A stretch of 64,000 bases of DNA from Ciborinia camelliae (taxonomy: Eukaryota > Ascomycota > Leotiomycetes > Helotiales > Sclerotiniaceae): positions 248,001-312,000 of the forward strand of contig JANPYM010000007.1 of the NCBI GenBank assembly GCA_025890175.1, read 5' to 3'. Position 1 is the first letter of the stretch. Each line of letters begins with the position of its first letter. Of this stretch, positions 1-10,216 are shown in pieces. The translations under genes and the position numbers were made by a program. The notes under the pieces are model-generated. The model did no database searches. It had not been told where the DNA came from and worked only from the letters and a program-made list of their open reading frames with translations.

Positions 1-888
1 GCCGTCAACTCTATAGTAATAGATAGCATCATCTCGGACCACCAATATATCACTATTCTTTTTGTCCACTGTCATGCATCCCACCCCGCATCCAGAATCT
101 TCAACAGGTCGAGCGGGTTGTTTTTGGCCTTTTGCTGGGATTACGAGCTTCACAAGGCGTGAAGTCGTGGCGATGTATAAGTTAACGAGTCGGTCTTCTT
201 CCCGAAATGAAAGTCCGGTAATTGGTTCTTTGGATTTGTGTACTGTTTTTTGCCAGGTTCCTCTATCATAGATCAAATCTCCCCTTATAGCGGTCACAGC
301 TCCATTCCCAAATCCCACGGCCAATTGTGAAAGATCATCCATTGCGGTGAATGCGGATATCTGGTATGCATTAGCAATGTATCCAAATCTGAGGATGTGC
401 CACGAACAGGAAACTGTTCCCTCCCATTTTGGATACTCAAAGTCGATTGACATGTTGGCAGACCTGTCTTCTTCACCGGTTTGTCCAATGCCCATACTTT
501 AAGAACTGGTTCGTGTGATAAATCTTCCTAGAACACATCAGTCCCTGATATTTTACTACCATACGTTCCCACCCACAGCTATTGTAACCAGCAACGATGT
601 GCCTTCCACCTGTTTCATATGCGTTATCGAACCAACATCGTGTGCTTGGAATGTTCGCAGAATCTTAAAACTCGAGGACAAGATCCGCACAACTCCATCA
701 TAGCTTCCAATGAAAAGGTTCTCGGATCCGGAGCATACGCAGCTAATTTCATTGTTCTCGAAGAAGGATTTACTCTCATCGGGCGGTTTGACCTGGCTGA
801 CCTCGAAGAAATCGAATGTTTTCCACTATATTTATAAGTATTTGACATATATGGTGGGCAGAATGTAACTTACAGAAGTTAAGGCCAT
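1..888 (-). CDS. VPS11: Vps11 (Pep5) HOPS/CORVET subunit, N-terminal part
   Basis: Core subunit of the CORVET and HOPS tethering complexes that drive endosome-vacuole fusion. The gene reads leftward and leaves the window at base 1, so only the first 248 residues (of roughly 1,000 in the family) are visible; these belong to the N-terminal beta-propeller. I place exons at 888-874, 825-577, 527-408 and 360-1, with introns of 48, 49 and 47 nt, all joining in phase 0. The first exon encodes only MALTS before a GTAAGT donor. Recognisable blocks are GSYDGVVRILSSSFK, FQAHDVGSITHMKQVEGTSL, EDLSHEPVLKVWALDK and MDDLSQLAVGFGNGAVTAIR, which match fungal Vps11. The third intron has a CTAAT branch-like motif. 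The tiny first exon is the least certain part. Identification is by remembered family pattern, not by a search. Confidence 0.9.
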
Positions 889-1488
889 ATCAACAATTCA
901 TCGCATTCATAGCGGGTTGTAGTAGATGGGAGATCTGAGCATAGCTTCGGTGAACACAAGGCTGCTGGCTGGCTGCTGGGGTGAGCCAAGGCTAGCGTTG
1001 GCTGTCGGTGCACGGACGTTGATCACTGTCATTTGCTTGGCCATCTCCATTCTCCTCCCAGCATGAGATTATGCAGGGCCAAGTCAAGAATACGAACATA
1101 TGGCATATGGGCTCAAGCTGTTCGGATACATACCTTTGGTATTTCATAAGGTTGATAGGACCAGTAAGTGTACGTCTCATATCCTCCGGAACGAAAAGAA
1201 AAAAAAGATTTGTATGGATGCTGTTTCTTCATCTGCCTTGTGGAAGCTATCTTCATTACCACGAAATATGAAGTTATGAACATTGCATTTTTTTTCTCTC
1301 TGCCTAAACATTATTATACAACCACATCGGGGACAAACAATCAAGTGATGTTGTTCACAATCATAATACTACATCTATAACAATCTATCAAACCAAATCC
1401 CAAATCCCAAATCCCAGCGCTCTAGCACTTTACATATCCCTCCCTGTATACAGATTTTCAATTTAACCTCTTCCTTTATCCGTCTAAC
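889..1488. other. intergenic: VPS11 upstream region and MFS 3' flank
   Basis: Both neighbours read leftward, so this 600-bp stretch should hold the VPS11 promoter and 5' UTR and, at its right end, the 3' UTR of the transporter. Short open frames here have no coding character. No clear promoter motif was identified. Confidence 0.6.
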
Positions 1489-3753
1489 TCAATGCGCAAA
1501 TCTAAAATCCAGCCTCTTGTTCCCCTCATCCTTCGTTGTAGCCAAATACTCCAACTTTTCATCTTCACTCATCCCATTCCATTTCGAGTCTTTATATGCA
1601 TTTCGTTTGATATAGTATATTTTAGTCAGGACATAGAGTGTTATGTTGAGGAAGAGAAGGATGAGGAGGGTGCGGTTTCCTGGGTGTTTTAGTTGCATAG
1701 TTTTTCATTTGATGTGGAAAGACAGCGAAGAGGCAAGAGGGGAAGGAATGTGGGACGGAAAAGAAAAGAAAAGTGACAATACCATTTGTATACCGCGGAG
1801 CATCATCATCGCGATATATGTTGGCGGCAACAATACCAGATGTTTGAACAGACATATTGTATAGCGCGGCAGACACAGTTCGCGAGCGCACGGTATTGGA
1901 GTTGCGGGAGTTCCAATTTACTTGGAGAGGATGTGCTATAGACGATCAATTTTTGGATCTGCAACGACGTGAGGGAATCAAGCATGCCGTTAGGGTAAGA
2001 CAGCAGAACTGTCAAGATAAACCATGCAGCCCAGCGATTGATGGAATTTATATCAACGATATAAATGAATACGATAAAGGGAAGAGCCCATATTTGCCCG
2101 ATGAGAGCTGTCAGAGTGAGTTCACCGAATACTTCTGAAGCGTAAGTCAGACCAAGCATAGTGATAATATGACCGACTTGGCTCGGTATAACCAATAAAT
2201 TGGTATTGAAAGTCCCGAACCCCATCCCTTTCAAAGTGAGAGTAAGATAATTCTGCGGCGTAGTCATAGGAGTCTGAAACGTCAGACCGAGGAGGTACAT
2301 CGGCCAGAGATCGTCTAGAATACGGTAGTCAGTCCCTATCAAGGGAGACTTTATAGGAAAGGGGGGAATCAAGACTACAGCAAGCAGCGGAAATGATATA
2401 GGAGGTGAAAAATCCTAGCAGAGTTGGACATGGGGAAATAAAACATGCAAACAGACTTGACTATCAGGGGGTATAAAATGAAAGAATCAACTATACTCAC
2501 AGTCGAAGAAGGATCGAATCAGAAGTCTAGGCGTAAGAGGCTCCCGATTATGCATCGAAGATTTGCTCGGATCCTCCCTCAAAATCCGATTCGTAAGAAT
2601 AAGTTCTTCCCTCACGGTAAACCAACCCTCGCGCCCGCGGAACAACGACGCAGTGGCAGTGGGAGAAGATGGCATCAAGACTGCGGCCAAAAGGCCCACA
2701 ATAAGTGTAATTCCGCCCTCGATAAGGAACAACCACCGCCATCCCGCCTGTCCTCCCAAACCATGCAGATGCAGAATACCGAATGCGAGGAATCCCCCAC
2801 ATACATCCGCCATGGCCGATGCGGTCCAAAAGAATCCCAAACGGAGGGATAGCTCGTGGTGTTTGTAGAAGTAAGAGAGATAGAGGATGATCTCGGGAAT
2901 GAACCCACCCTGCAACATCCCCAGCATCGCCCTCGTAATCAAAAACGAATTCCTCCCCCTCAAAAAAAACTGTCCCGACCCAACAACCGACCAAACAACC
3001 ATTTGCGTCGGCACCCAAATATCGGGCCCAATCCATTTAGCAATCAACTGCGATGGCAATTCCGCGCATAGGAACGCCAATTTAAAAACCGTATTGCCCG
3101 TATTATAATCTTGCACTCATAATCAGTTCTCACGCATTCAAAAGGACACATGTAAAAGAGATTCAAAAAATTACCATTCGGCCTCATCCCCAACTCCTCC
3201 AAAAATCCATCCGTCAACGCCTGATTAATATTACTCCGATCCAATTCCAACCCCATAAACATAACCGCCGCAAAAAACATAATTCTCCTATCAATTTTCC
3301 TTACAAATGATTTTCTTCGCGCCAAGTCCAGCGAACGGAGGGATCAAAACGATGGTAATTTTCCCATTCTTTGGGGGGTTCGTATTCAGCTGCTGTAGAA
3401 GGATCATCGAAGACAGATGGTTGGGTTGCGATGGCGTCGGGATTATAGAGAGGACTGGAGGAGCGTTGCCACCAGAATCTTTTTTCCGAGGCGGGGAGAC
3501 CTAAGGGGAGGGGAGAGGAGGACGGGAGGAAATGCGTTGTATCACCATCTACTTCATCTGCATCCTTATCACCATCTAATTCTGGTACATATTCCTGACC
3601 CTCCAGTCCTAATACATCCGCATCCCTATCGTAACTTGAGGATGGAAACCCGTCGAGTCGGGAGTACTTTCTAGCATTACCAGGTTTCCCGAAAGATCGC
3701 ATTGGGAACTCGTAATCATTCGATCCAACGTTTTGTTTCCGAAGGTTGCGCAT
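1489..3753 (-). CDS. MFS transporter, allantoate/nicotinate permease-like (ACS family), apparent frameshift
   Basis: A plasma-membrane secondary transporter, probably for a small organic anion or vitamin-like substrate; the family includes Dal5, Tna1 and Yil166c, but the substrate cannot be read from sequence. A ~150-residue acidic N-terminus precedes the first membrane segment (block [20 protein letters not shown]), followed by [30 protein letters not shown], a second half starting [19 protein letters not shown], and the C-terminal block [19 protein letters not shown]. Exons: 3753-3175, 3109-2501, 2314-1988, 1935-1783 and 1679-1489. Intron 3 (1987-1936) uses a GC-AG pair. The first exon changes frame at the T run 3311-3314 (AAAA on the coding strand). 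Allowing one extra base there makes all exon phases agree and gives about 619 residues. It may be a real allele break or a homopolymer base-calling error; everything else looks intact. Confidence 0.85.
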
Positions 3754-4499
3754 CGGGACATACTTATACGTGAAAAACTATTTATCGTGCATTATGCACA
3801 TGAGTCGCGATTATAAACGACGAAATGACCTTGGTCAATACGTCTCTGAGAGTCTTGAGGTCTCTTGATGTTGCGCGTACATAAAGGCGTCGAATGAGCG
3901 TAGGGAAAGGACTCTGATATGCAGGGTAGTATGCATGTAAACGAAGATCTCATTTTATGGATGGGTTACGTGCTTGGTGCTGGTTTCACGAGAGGTGGGG
4001 TTGGCGGGTAACGAAGAAACATCTGCATTACCTAATAAAACACAAGAGATAAGGAGACTAGCTTGTGGCGCCGAGGACATCGAGTGAGCTAAAATAGTAG
4101 AGATTCAGGGTAGCGAGTATACCTACACAAGGTTGTATATATATCTATTTAAAGCCATGAATTACACAAAAATTGGAGAAGTAGGAAAATGCGAGTGCAT
4201 GAAATATCCATTTCTCTGACGATATTGCTCGAATACAATTTGAAAGGTGAGCGGCCCCATCGCCATCATCGTAAATCCATTATTCGCGGAAACTCATTGT
4301 CATCTTCCCACTCCATTCCCTAACCAACCACCCCACTGTAGAAAAGAAACCCCAGCTAGAAAATCGCAGAAAGAAGAGCATGAGGAAGTAGCAGTAATAC
4401 AATCGACATAAGCGTAAAGGAGGTGGTGTTTGGTGCGTAAGTGTTCGATATGGTTTCTTGCTTTCCTCCAAGTGTCCCTAAAGACTGATCGGAAAGAAA
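3754..4499. other. intergenic: MFS promoter region and YRA1 3' UTR
   Basis: About 750 bp between two leftward genes. The right part (roughly 4280-4499) follows the YRA1 stop and is probably its 3' UTR; the left part should contain the transporter promoter. A TA-rich run near 4135-4150 is the only TATA-like stretch noticed. No gene is seen. Confidence 0.5.
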
Positions 4500-6264
4500 T
4501 CACTAGAGTAAGTTAGTATGTTTGTAAGATGGTTAAAAGTCATTTGTTACATACCAAAATATCATCATCCATGTTTGCGTCTCCATTAGCAGCTGGCTGA
4601 GCAGCACCGTTCGCGGCTTGGTCACCAGTAGTTTCTGCACCAGCGGCATTTCCACTCTCCCAATAATCTGCCATCTCCAAATCGAGTTCTTCGGCGGTCT
4701 TCTTGGTAGGGCGAGCAGTAACACTACCACGGGAACCTCTCTTTCCACCTCTCTTTGAATTTTGATCTCTGCCGTTTGTCTTGTTAGGAACTGCTGACTT
4801 TGGCTGTGGCTTTGGTGTGCTCGAAATGCGATCCATAAGTCTCTTAGCAACCTTCTCTTCCAAAGCAGCAGCAGCCGAGGCGTCAACAAGGAGTTGAACC
4901 TGTTTATAGTAAGCAATTGCGCGTGATAAAAGTAGGGACGAGAAACATTACCCTCAATGCTCTATTGTCAACCTTGACTCCATTAAGTTTTGACACAGCG
5001 GCGGCAGCATCACCTGGACGACTGAAGGTGATATTGGCCTCACCGCGACTGGCTCCATTCGGACCATAAACCAACTGGACAGATTTGGTGTGTAATTTGG
5101 CCTCGTGGAAGTATTCCTAATCATTGAAAACACATGGTATTAGTAATCGAAAATGATGTACAGCATAAAATCTCTTCGAAGTCGGCAGTCCACATAGAAA
5201 GAAAGGTATTCGCAATGTTCAAAAGCATCTCCATTCCGACACTCCCACGAGAAACAGCCAGCGAGCGAGTGGTCAGCATTAGTGATGTTTTCAGTATAGG
5301 CGTTTGAACCAGGAGTTTCGAATGGTTCGAGAGACCAAATAATGAGTCAATCGACATATTCAGGTGCCAGTAACGTTTGGCGTACGTGGGAAGTACATCT
5401 CCATTTGAGTCGTTGGTGTTGTAGTGTAACGAGCTAAAGGTTCGTACTCATAAACACAAGACAGCTGTGTTGTATCTCCCAAAGGAGAAAGTACAACTGT
5501 CCAGGATAAACATCTCAGGAAAAGAAGCCCGTTGTGCTGCGCTGTGCTGTAATGTGCTTGCTCAACCACTGCGCTCGCTGAATCTCTCGATCTTGCCCTC
5601 TCAAACAATTTTCTGCTTTGTTCTTGCCATGCAATGGCATGCCAGTCATGGAAGATACGCCATCATTCGTCTGCGCCAAGTTCGAAATCAGGAGCTTGCC
5701 AGGCAACCCGAAGAATCATTGGTCTTATGCAATCTGACGAGCCTAACTTCAATCCTACCAATGCATCAAGCAATTTGCGAGCAAAGGTATGAAGAGAGAC
5801 TTTCTGATGGGAAATAAGGATAAGTCCTCATAATCAAGGCTTCAACCAACTTCGACGAATCAAGATGAGCCGTGTAAAAATATCGACAAAAGTTCCTGAA
5901 GGGTCATGATGACCTTATCAGTAACATACCTTTATTTGTTGTTCTGTTACATCATATGGCTGACATCAAAATGGTTAGCAGTTGATTCTCTAAGGAAAAT
6001 CATTAAAAAGGGGAAACATACCAAGTTGCTGACCACAATACGAGATGGAGCATTTGCACCCGAAGGACCAGATGGAGCGGCCTTGCTTGAACCCTTGACA
6101 GGCTTCTTGCTTTTTGAGACACCTCCAACTGGAGCTGCGGTAGCGTTACGACCACCTGAAGGACGGCCACCACGACGACCACCGCCACGACCACCACGAC
6201 TTGCACCTGCTCGTTGAGTTGCAAGAATCTCGTCGAGAGATTGACCGAGTTTATCAGAAGACAT
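4500..6264 (-). CDS. YRA1: Yra1/ALYREF-type mRNA export adaptor (RRM protein)
   Basis: Nuclear RNA-binding adaptor of the TREX complex that hands spliced mRNA to the Mex67-Mtr2 export receptor. Exons: 6264-6022, 5959-5930, 5116-4952, 4899-4555 and 4502-4500, total 262 codons (261 aa), all junctions in phase 0. The N-terminus MSSDKLGQSLDEILATQR fits the conserved N-box. An RG/GG-rich stretch follows (residues ~24-45), then an RRM whose RNP2-like strand is RIVVSNLPYDVT (from ~75) and RNP1-like strand SRGEANITF (~114-122). The C-terminal part has basic residues and the acidic ELDLEMADYWESG motif typical of REF C-boxes, ending MDDDIL. Start chosen because it opens the conserved N-box. Two oddities: an 813-nt intron after codon 91, and a last exon that supplies only the stop codon TGA. 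Confidence 0.92.
5117..5929 (-). promoter_or_regulatory. long intron inside the YRA1 RRM, possible autoregulatory intron
   Basis: This intron starts GTATGT and ends TTAG, with a near-consensus TACTAAT branch site about 26 nt before its end. At 813 nt it is more than ten times the other YRA1 introns (62, 52 and 52 nt). It interrupts the RRM after codon 91, close to where the single large autoregulatory intron of budding-yeast YRA1 lies. A regulatory role here is inference from that positional and size similarity. Confidence 0.5.
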
Positions 6265-7465
6265 TGTAAAGTTTTGTAAAAGGAAGGGAAAGCGGCTGGG
6301 TATGGTTCGTAACGTTAGGTTCAGATAACACGAAAAAGTATTGATCGAGTATAGATTGATCAATCGCTTTCGAAGACGATGTGGATGGGAAAGATGCTAG
6401 CTGACTGTGGTTTTTTGATGCGCTGTGATGCGTTCTGTGAGGAAACCGGCTTTGGCTGAAGACGCGCTTGAGGGTATTGTTATATTGGCAGAGATAATTG
6501 TGATTATCGACGTTGGAGATGAAGTCGCAGATTAATAAAGTTGATTTCTTTGACGATTTTGTTGATGGGAAGATTTATGAAGTAATGGTGATGGGAAGAT
6601 CGAGTTTATTTTGTTGATGGATGATGTTCAAGTTATTTGTTTGTTCATTGATGGTTTTGAAAGGAGTTGGGAAGGAGGCTGAGCAGTCTATTAAAAGCAA
6701 GAAGGTTCGCGACAAGATTTGGCGCTAAGCTAAATTTGAGTCATCGTTTCTTTGAACACATGATACGCTAGCCGTCTTAGGTATAGCTCAACCACCGTAG
6801 CTCGGAAAGCCACTATCGATATGTGTGAGCTGGCCAGCTGCTCTTTCTACCACCTACGACTTTTGATTACAAATTTGAGAGTGATTCGATGAGTAAATTA
6901 TGTGCTTGCCTTGCTAGATAATACGACAGTCGGGAATGGCGATCCAATCATCGCAGGGTAGGTAGGAAGAAGGCAAATGGAATGCATAGGTATTTCGCTC
7001 AGAAAGATGGCCAAAAGACAGTAAGATTGGGAATCCTTTATATCAGATTTCGATGCTATGTTGATAGAAGATCTCCCTCTATCTGTATTATATCGTGATT
7101 CAGATGGATGAAACCTGGGAATCCTCCTCGATTCACCGAACCTCCAGTAACCAATTCGTTTCCCAATCCGTCTTTAAAATCCATACAATGCGCAGTGCAG
7201 GATTGAAATTAGCATAACCATCTGGTGAATTCATATGTTTGCTTCGGGAGTTTGGAAATGGATGCCCAAATATTTTCCGCACAGCTTTCTAGCAACATTT
7301 TTCCAGTAATCCGCCCTGTAAACTCCAGAAATTCCAAATGTCCAGGAAGTGATAGAGATATGTCGTACAGAGTTGGCCTTTCTGGCCCAACTTTTCTATC
7401 GACCACCTTTCTCCAGCACTATTGTAAAAATCACCATCCTCTCCACCCAAAACTATCTTCTGGAA
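6265..7465. other. intergenic: YRA1 promoter region and OST4 3' flank
   Basis: 1.2 kb between the YRA1 start and the OST4 stop, both genes on the minus strand. The part next to YRA1 should contain its promoter; the part near 7200-7465 is downstream of OST4 and includes chance open frames on both strands. GATGGGAAGAT-like short motifs recur at 6560-6605. No RNA or protein gene is recognised. Confidence 0.5.
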
Positions 7466-7624
7466 TCATCTTCCCACCACTTTTTCTTTGTTGTCTTGAG
7501 ATGTCTTGTCTGACTTTGGCTCTTCTACAGCGTTGACTTCGAGAATGTGGTAGAGGACGATTAAAAGCATTGCGGCTGATCCAAGGAAGATCGCAAGGCG
7601 GTAGAGGTCATTGTCGGAAATCAT
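7466..7624 (-). CDS. OST4: Ost4, small subunit of oligosaccharyltransferase
   Basis: A 52-residue single-exon gene encoding the tiny membrane subunit that joins the catalytic Stt3 to the other subunits of the ER oligosaccharyltransferase, which N-glycosylates nascent proteins. The N-terminus MISDNDLYRLAIFLGS is the conserved Ost4 signature (yeast Ost4 also begins MISD). One membrane helix follows at about residues 9-28 (AIFLGSAAMLLIVLYHI), then a short charged lysine-rich tail ending VVGR. The start is fixed by the signature, and the stop is TGA at 7468-7466. The family is normally 30-60 residues, so the length fits. It is divergent from TMA46 with about 620 bp between starts. An upstream untranslated exon cannot be excluded. 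Confidence 0.9.
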   Translation of the reverse strand: MISDNDLYRLAIFLGSAAMLLIVLYHILEVNAVEEPKSDKTSQDNKEKVVGR

Positions 7625-8243
7625 CTTGTATGCTTGCTACTCGGGTTGCAATTTTTGGAATTGGATCAATTGAAAGGACGTTTTGGAGGCCACGTAATGG
7701 TCTTTTGAAGGAGGCTCGATAAGTAAATGGGCTAAAGAACTGTTAGGATTTCTTTCTCTACTCTCTGTTAAGTAACATACCACGAAGCTTCGATATCTAC
7801 ATCAATTGCACCTAGGTATGATTTATTATCAGGATTGTTGATTCAGAGCTCATTGAAAGTCGAAAGTCCTCGGGTCGCAACAGCTTCTCGGCTTTCATAT
7901 AAGGCCAGCTTGATGTGTAGATGGATCCAGGTTGAAAGTCAAAGCTTCCCGACACTTCCCTACCCCTACTAGCCTTAGGTACATATTCGCTAAAGTGGCC
8001 ATCGAATTTTAACCCCACCAAGATCAATCAGTCCTTGGTAATAATCATGAATTTGATTTTGATCATATCACTAGCATAAAGATACGAATATTTATTTAGT
8101 CGCACATTGGGAAATACAAAGACAGTCTTTTCCGTATATCGATACCCTACCTTCGAACCTGTTCCTGGGTGGATTTGATTATAGACTGATTCAGTCAACC
8201 ATACAACAATTGATAAAGTCCTGATCGTCAAAAATCCGACAAA
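7625..8243. promoter_or_regulatory. divergent promoter region of OST4 and TMA46
   Basis: The only non-coding DNA between two genes transcribed away from each other, so it must contain both promoters and 5' UTRs. The stretch just before TMA46 (8190-8243) is A-rich with ACAAAATG at the start codon, a typical fungal start context. No individual factor site was assigned. Confidence 0.6.
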
Positions 8244-9386
8244 ATGCCACCAAAGAAGGGAAAAGGCCAGCAGGATCAGCCTAAGAAGGCACCGGTATCC
8301 GTGGCAGATAAAACTTTCGGTATGAAGAATAAGAAGGGAGCCCAAGCGCAGAAGCAAATCGAGCGGATGCAAACCTCATTCAGGGCTGGAGGGACTCCCG
8401 AGGAAAAGAAAAGACAGGCAGAGAAAGAACAACGAGAGAGAGAGAAGATAGCGTCAGAGGCGGCGAAGAAGGAGGTGGCTGAGTTATTCAAGCCTGTACA
8501 AGTTCAGAAAGTCCCATTCGGTGTCGACCCCAAGACTGTTCTCTGTCAATTTTATAAGAAGGGTCATTGTGAGAAGGGCAAGAAGTGTAAATTTTCACAC
8601 GACCCAAATATTGAGCGGAAATCGACAAAAATCGATCTTGCGCAAGATCCACGAGAGGCAGAAGCAGAGAAGAGAAAAGAGGAGACTTCAGACGACTGGG
8701 ACGAAGAAAAATTGCGCTCCGTTGTGTTATCGAAGAAGGGAAATCAAAAGACTACAACAGAGAAAGTCTGCAAATTCTTTATCGATGCTGTGGAGGAGGG
8801 AAAATATGGTTGGTTCTGGACTTGCCCGAATGGAGGAGACAAGTGTATGTACCAGCATAAGTTACCACCAGGGTATGTTATATCAATTTATTTGATTGCT
8901 CTACGCGTTCACTAACCCAAATGCAGATTCATCCTCAAAACCAAAGAACAGCGTGCAGCAGAAAAGGCTCTCATGGACAAATCACCTCTCAAGACCCTTA
9001 CACTGGAAGATTTCTTAGAGTCAGAACGACACAAGCTTACTGGCACACTAACGCCAGTCAATCCAGAGACTTTTGCAAAGTGGAAAGCTGAGCGTATGGA
9101 CAAGAAGGCCGGTGAGGAACAAGCCAGACTTGCCAAGGAAGCCACTGGTCGTGCTATGTTCGAGAAGGGAGATTGGGAAGCCAGCGGAGACGAGGATGAA
9201 GGCGATGATGATAATGATGATACATGGAACATGGAGAAAATGCGACGAGAGACTGAGGCTTTACGCGAGAAGAAAGAAGCTGAGCGATTGGCCAACCTGT
9301 ATGGCGGTGCAGCACCAAGTAGTAGCATCGAAGCCGCACCCCAGAATGTCGAACCTGTAGCAAACGAGGAGGGGGAAGCCTCCTAA
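8244..9386 (+). CDS. TMA46: Tma46/DFRP1-type CCCH zinc-finger protein (ZC3H15 homologue)
   Basis: Cytoplasmic, ribosome-associated partner of the DRG-family GTPase Rbg1; it stabilises the GTPase and acts in translation. Two exons, 8244-8872 and 8927-9386, are joined through a 54-nt intron (GTATGT...GCAG), giving 362 residues. The lysine-rich N-terminus MPPKKGKGQQDQ leads to SVADKTFGMKNKKG, a conserved opening of the family. First CCCH finger: C101, C109, C115, H119 (C-x7-C-x5-C-x3-H). Second: C176, C194, C201, H205 with the long x17 loop typical of DFRPs. The DFRP-domain block LTLEDFLESERHKL follows, after which the sequence is acidic (GDEDEGDDDNDDTW) and ends in a charged helix. All expected landmarks are present and in order. 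Confidence 0.95.
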
Positions 9387-10216
9387 TCAATTCGAGACAC
9401 ACAAGATATAAAGTCACTACTTGAAATCACTGAATTTTAGCGTCATGGGGATGTGAAACTGGATCATGGGATCTATGCTGGGCTTTTGGTTGGTCTGGCC
9501 GAGGAAAATTCACGAATTGATGCTCATGGAAATGAGAAACGAGGTAGTTCGCTGTGCCCTGTCGCATTGCTCTATCATGACCCTTCATTGTCCAAAAAAT
9601 ATTGGTCTGCGGTCACACAACCACAGCCGTCTTAATGAGAATTGAATATTTTAGGTTACACCTTTTGCTTATTTAGAAGCGGAGGAGGCTTCAGATATTA
9701 GCAAAAGGTCATGTAATCTTACACTTGAAAACATACACTCACTAAATATGGAAATATCTTCATACATTTCTCGATCCAATACATGTCAACTATATAGAGC
9801 ATTTCGTCTTCTTTAATAACTAATTGCCTTACAGAGTTAGAGAGTTTTGATTTCATCAATTGATTCTATCCATCGAGTTTATTCGAGATATTTAATCTAT
9901 TTAATATACATTGTCTAATATATTAAATCTGTTCAGTTCGTTTACCAACAAGATAACAAACATAAGGTTGCAAGGTTAAGATGTGATAGACATACATCTA
10001 TGCTGCAACTCGCATACTGCGCCTCGCGCCTCGCAAACTGGTCAATAATTAGTCAGTCGGCTTCATTCAAATTGGTCAAGCATGGAATGGTGTAGTATTA
10101 GAGAGTAGTCGAGTACCTAGGTCACCAGTAGCCGTTCCCTCCCTTTGAATAAAATTTTTAAGTCGTTTTATTGCAGCTCTCTTATAACATTCATCTTTTT
10201 CCAATAACCTGTCTAG
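9387..10216. other. intergenic: TMA46 3' flank and DHA2 promoter
   Basis: 830 bp between two plus-strand genes. The first part is TMA46 3' UTR, with chance open frames; 9830-9960 is A+T-rich. The last 100 bp before 10217 should hold the transporter promoter. No gene or clear regulatory motif is identified. Confidence 0.5.

Noticed and set aside
4280..4503. 63-67-codon minus-strand frames after YRA1
   Set aside because: They lie beyond the spliced YRA1 stop and are best read as 3' UTR.
5121..5817. Open frames of 63-116 codons on both strands at 5.1-5.8 kb
   Set aside because: They fall inside the long YRA1 intron and show no recognisable coding features.
9453..9635. 60-codon plus frame after TMA46
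   Set aside because: Within the probable 3' flank of TMA46, with no homology pattern.
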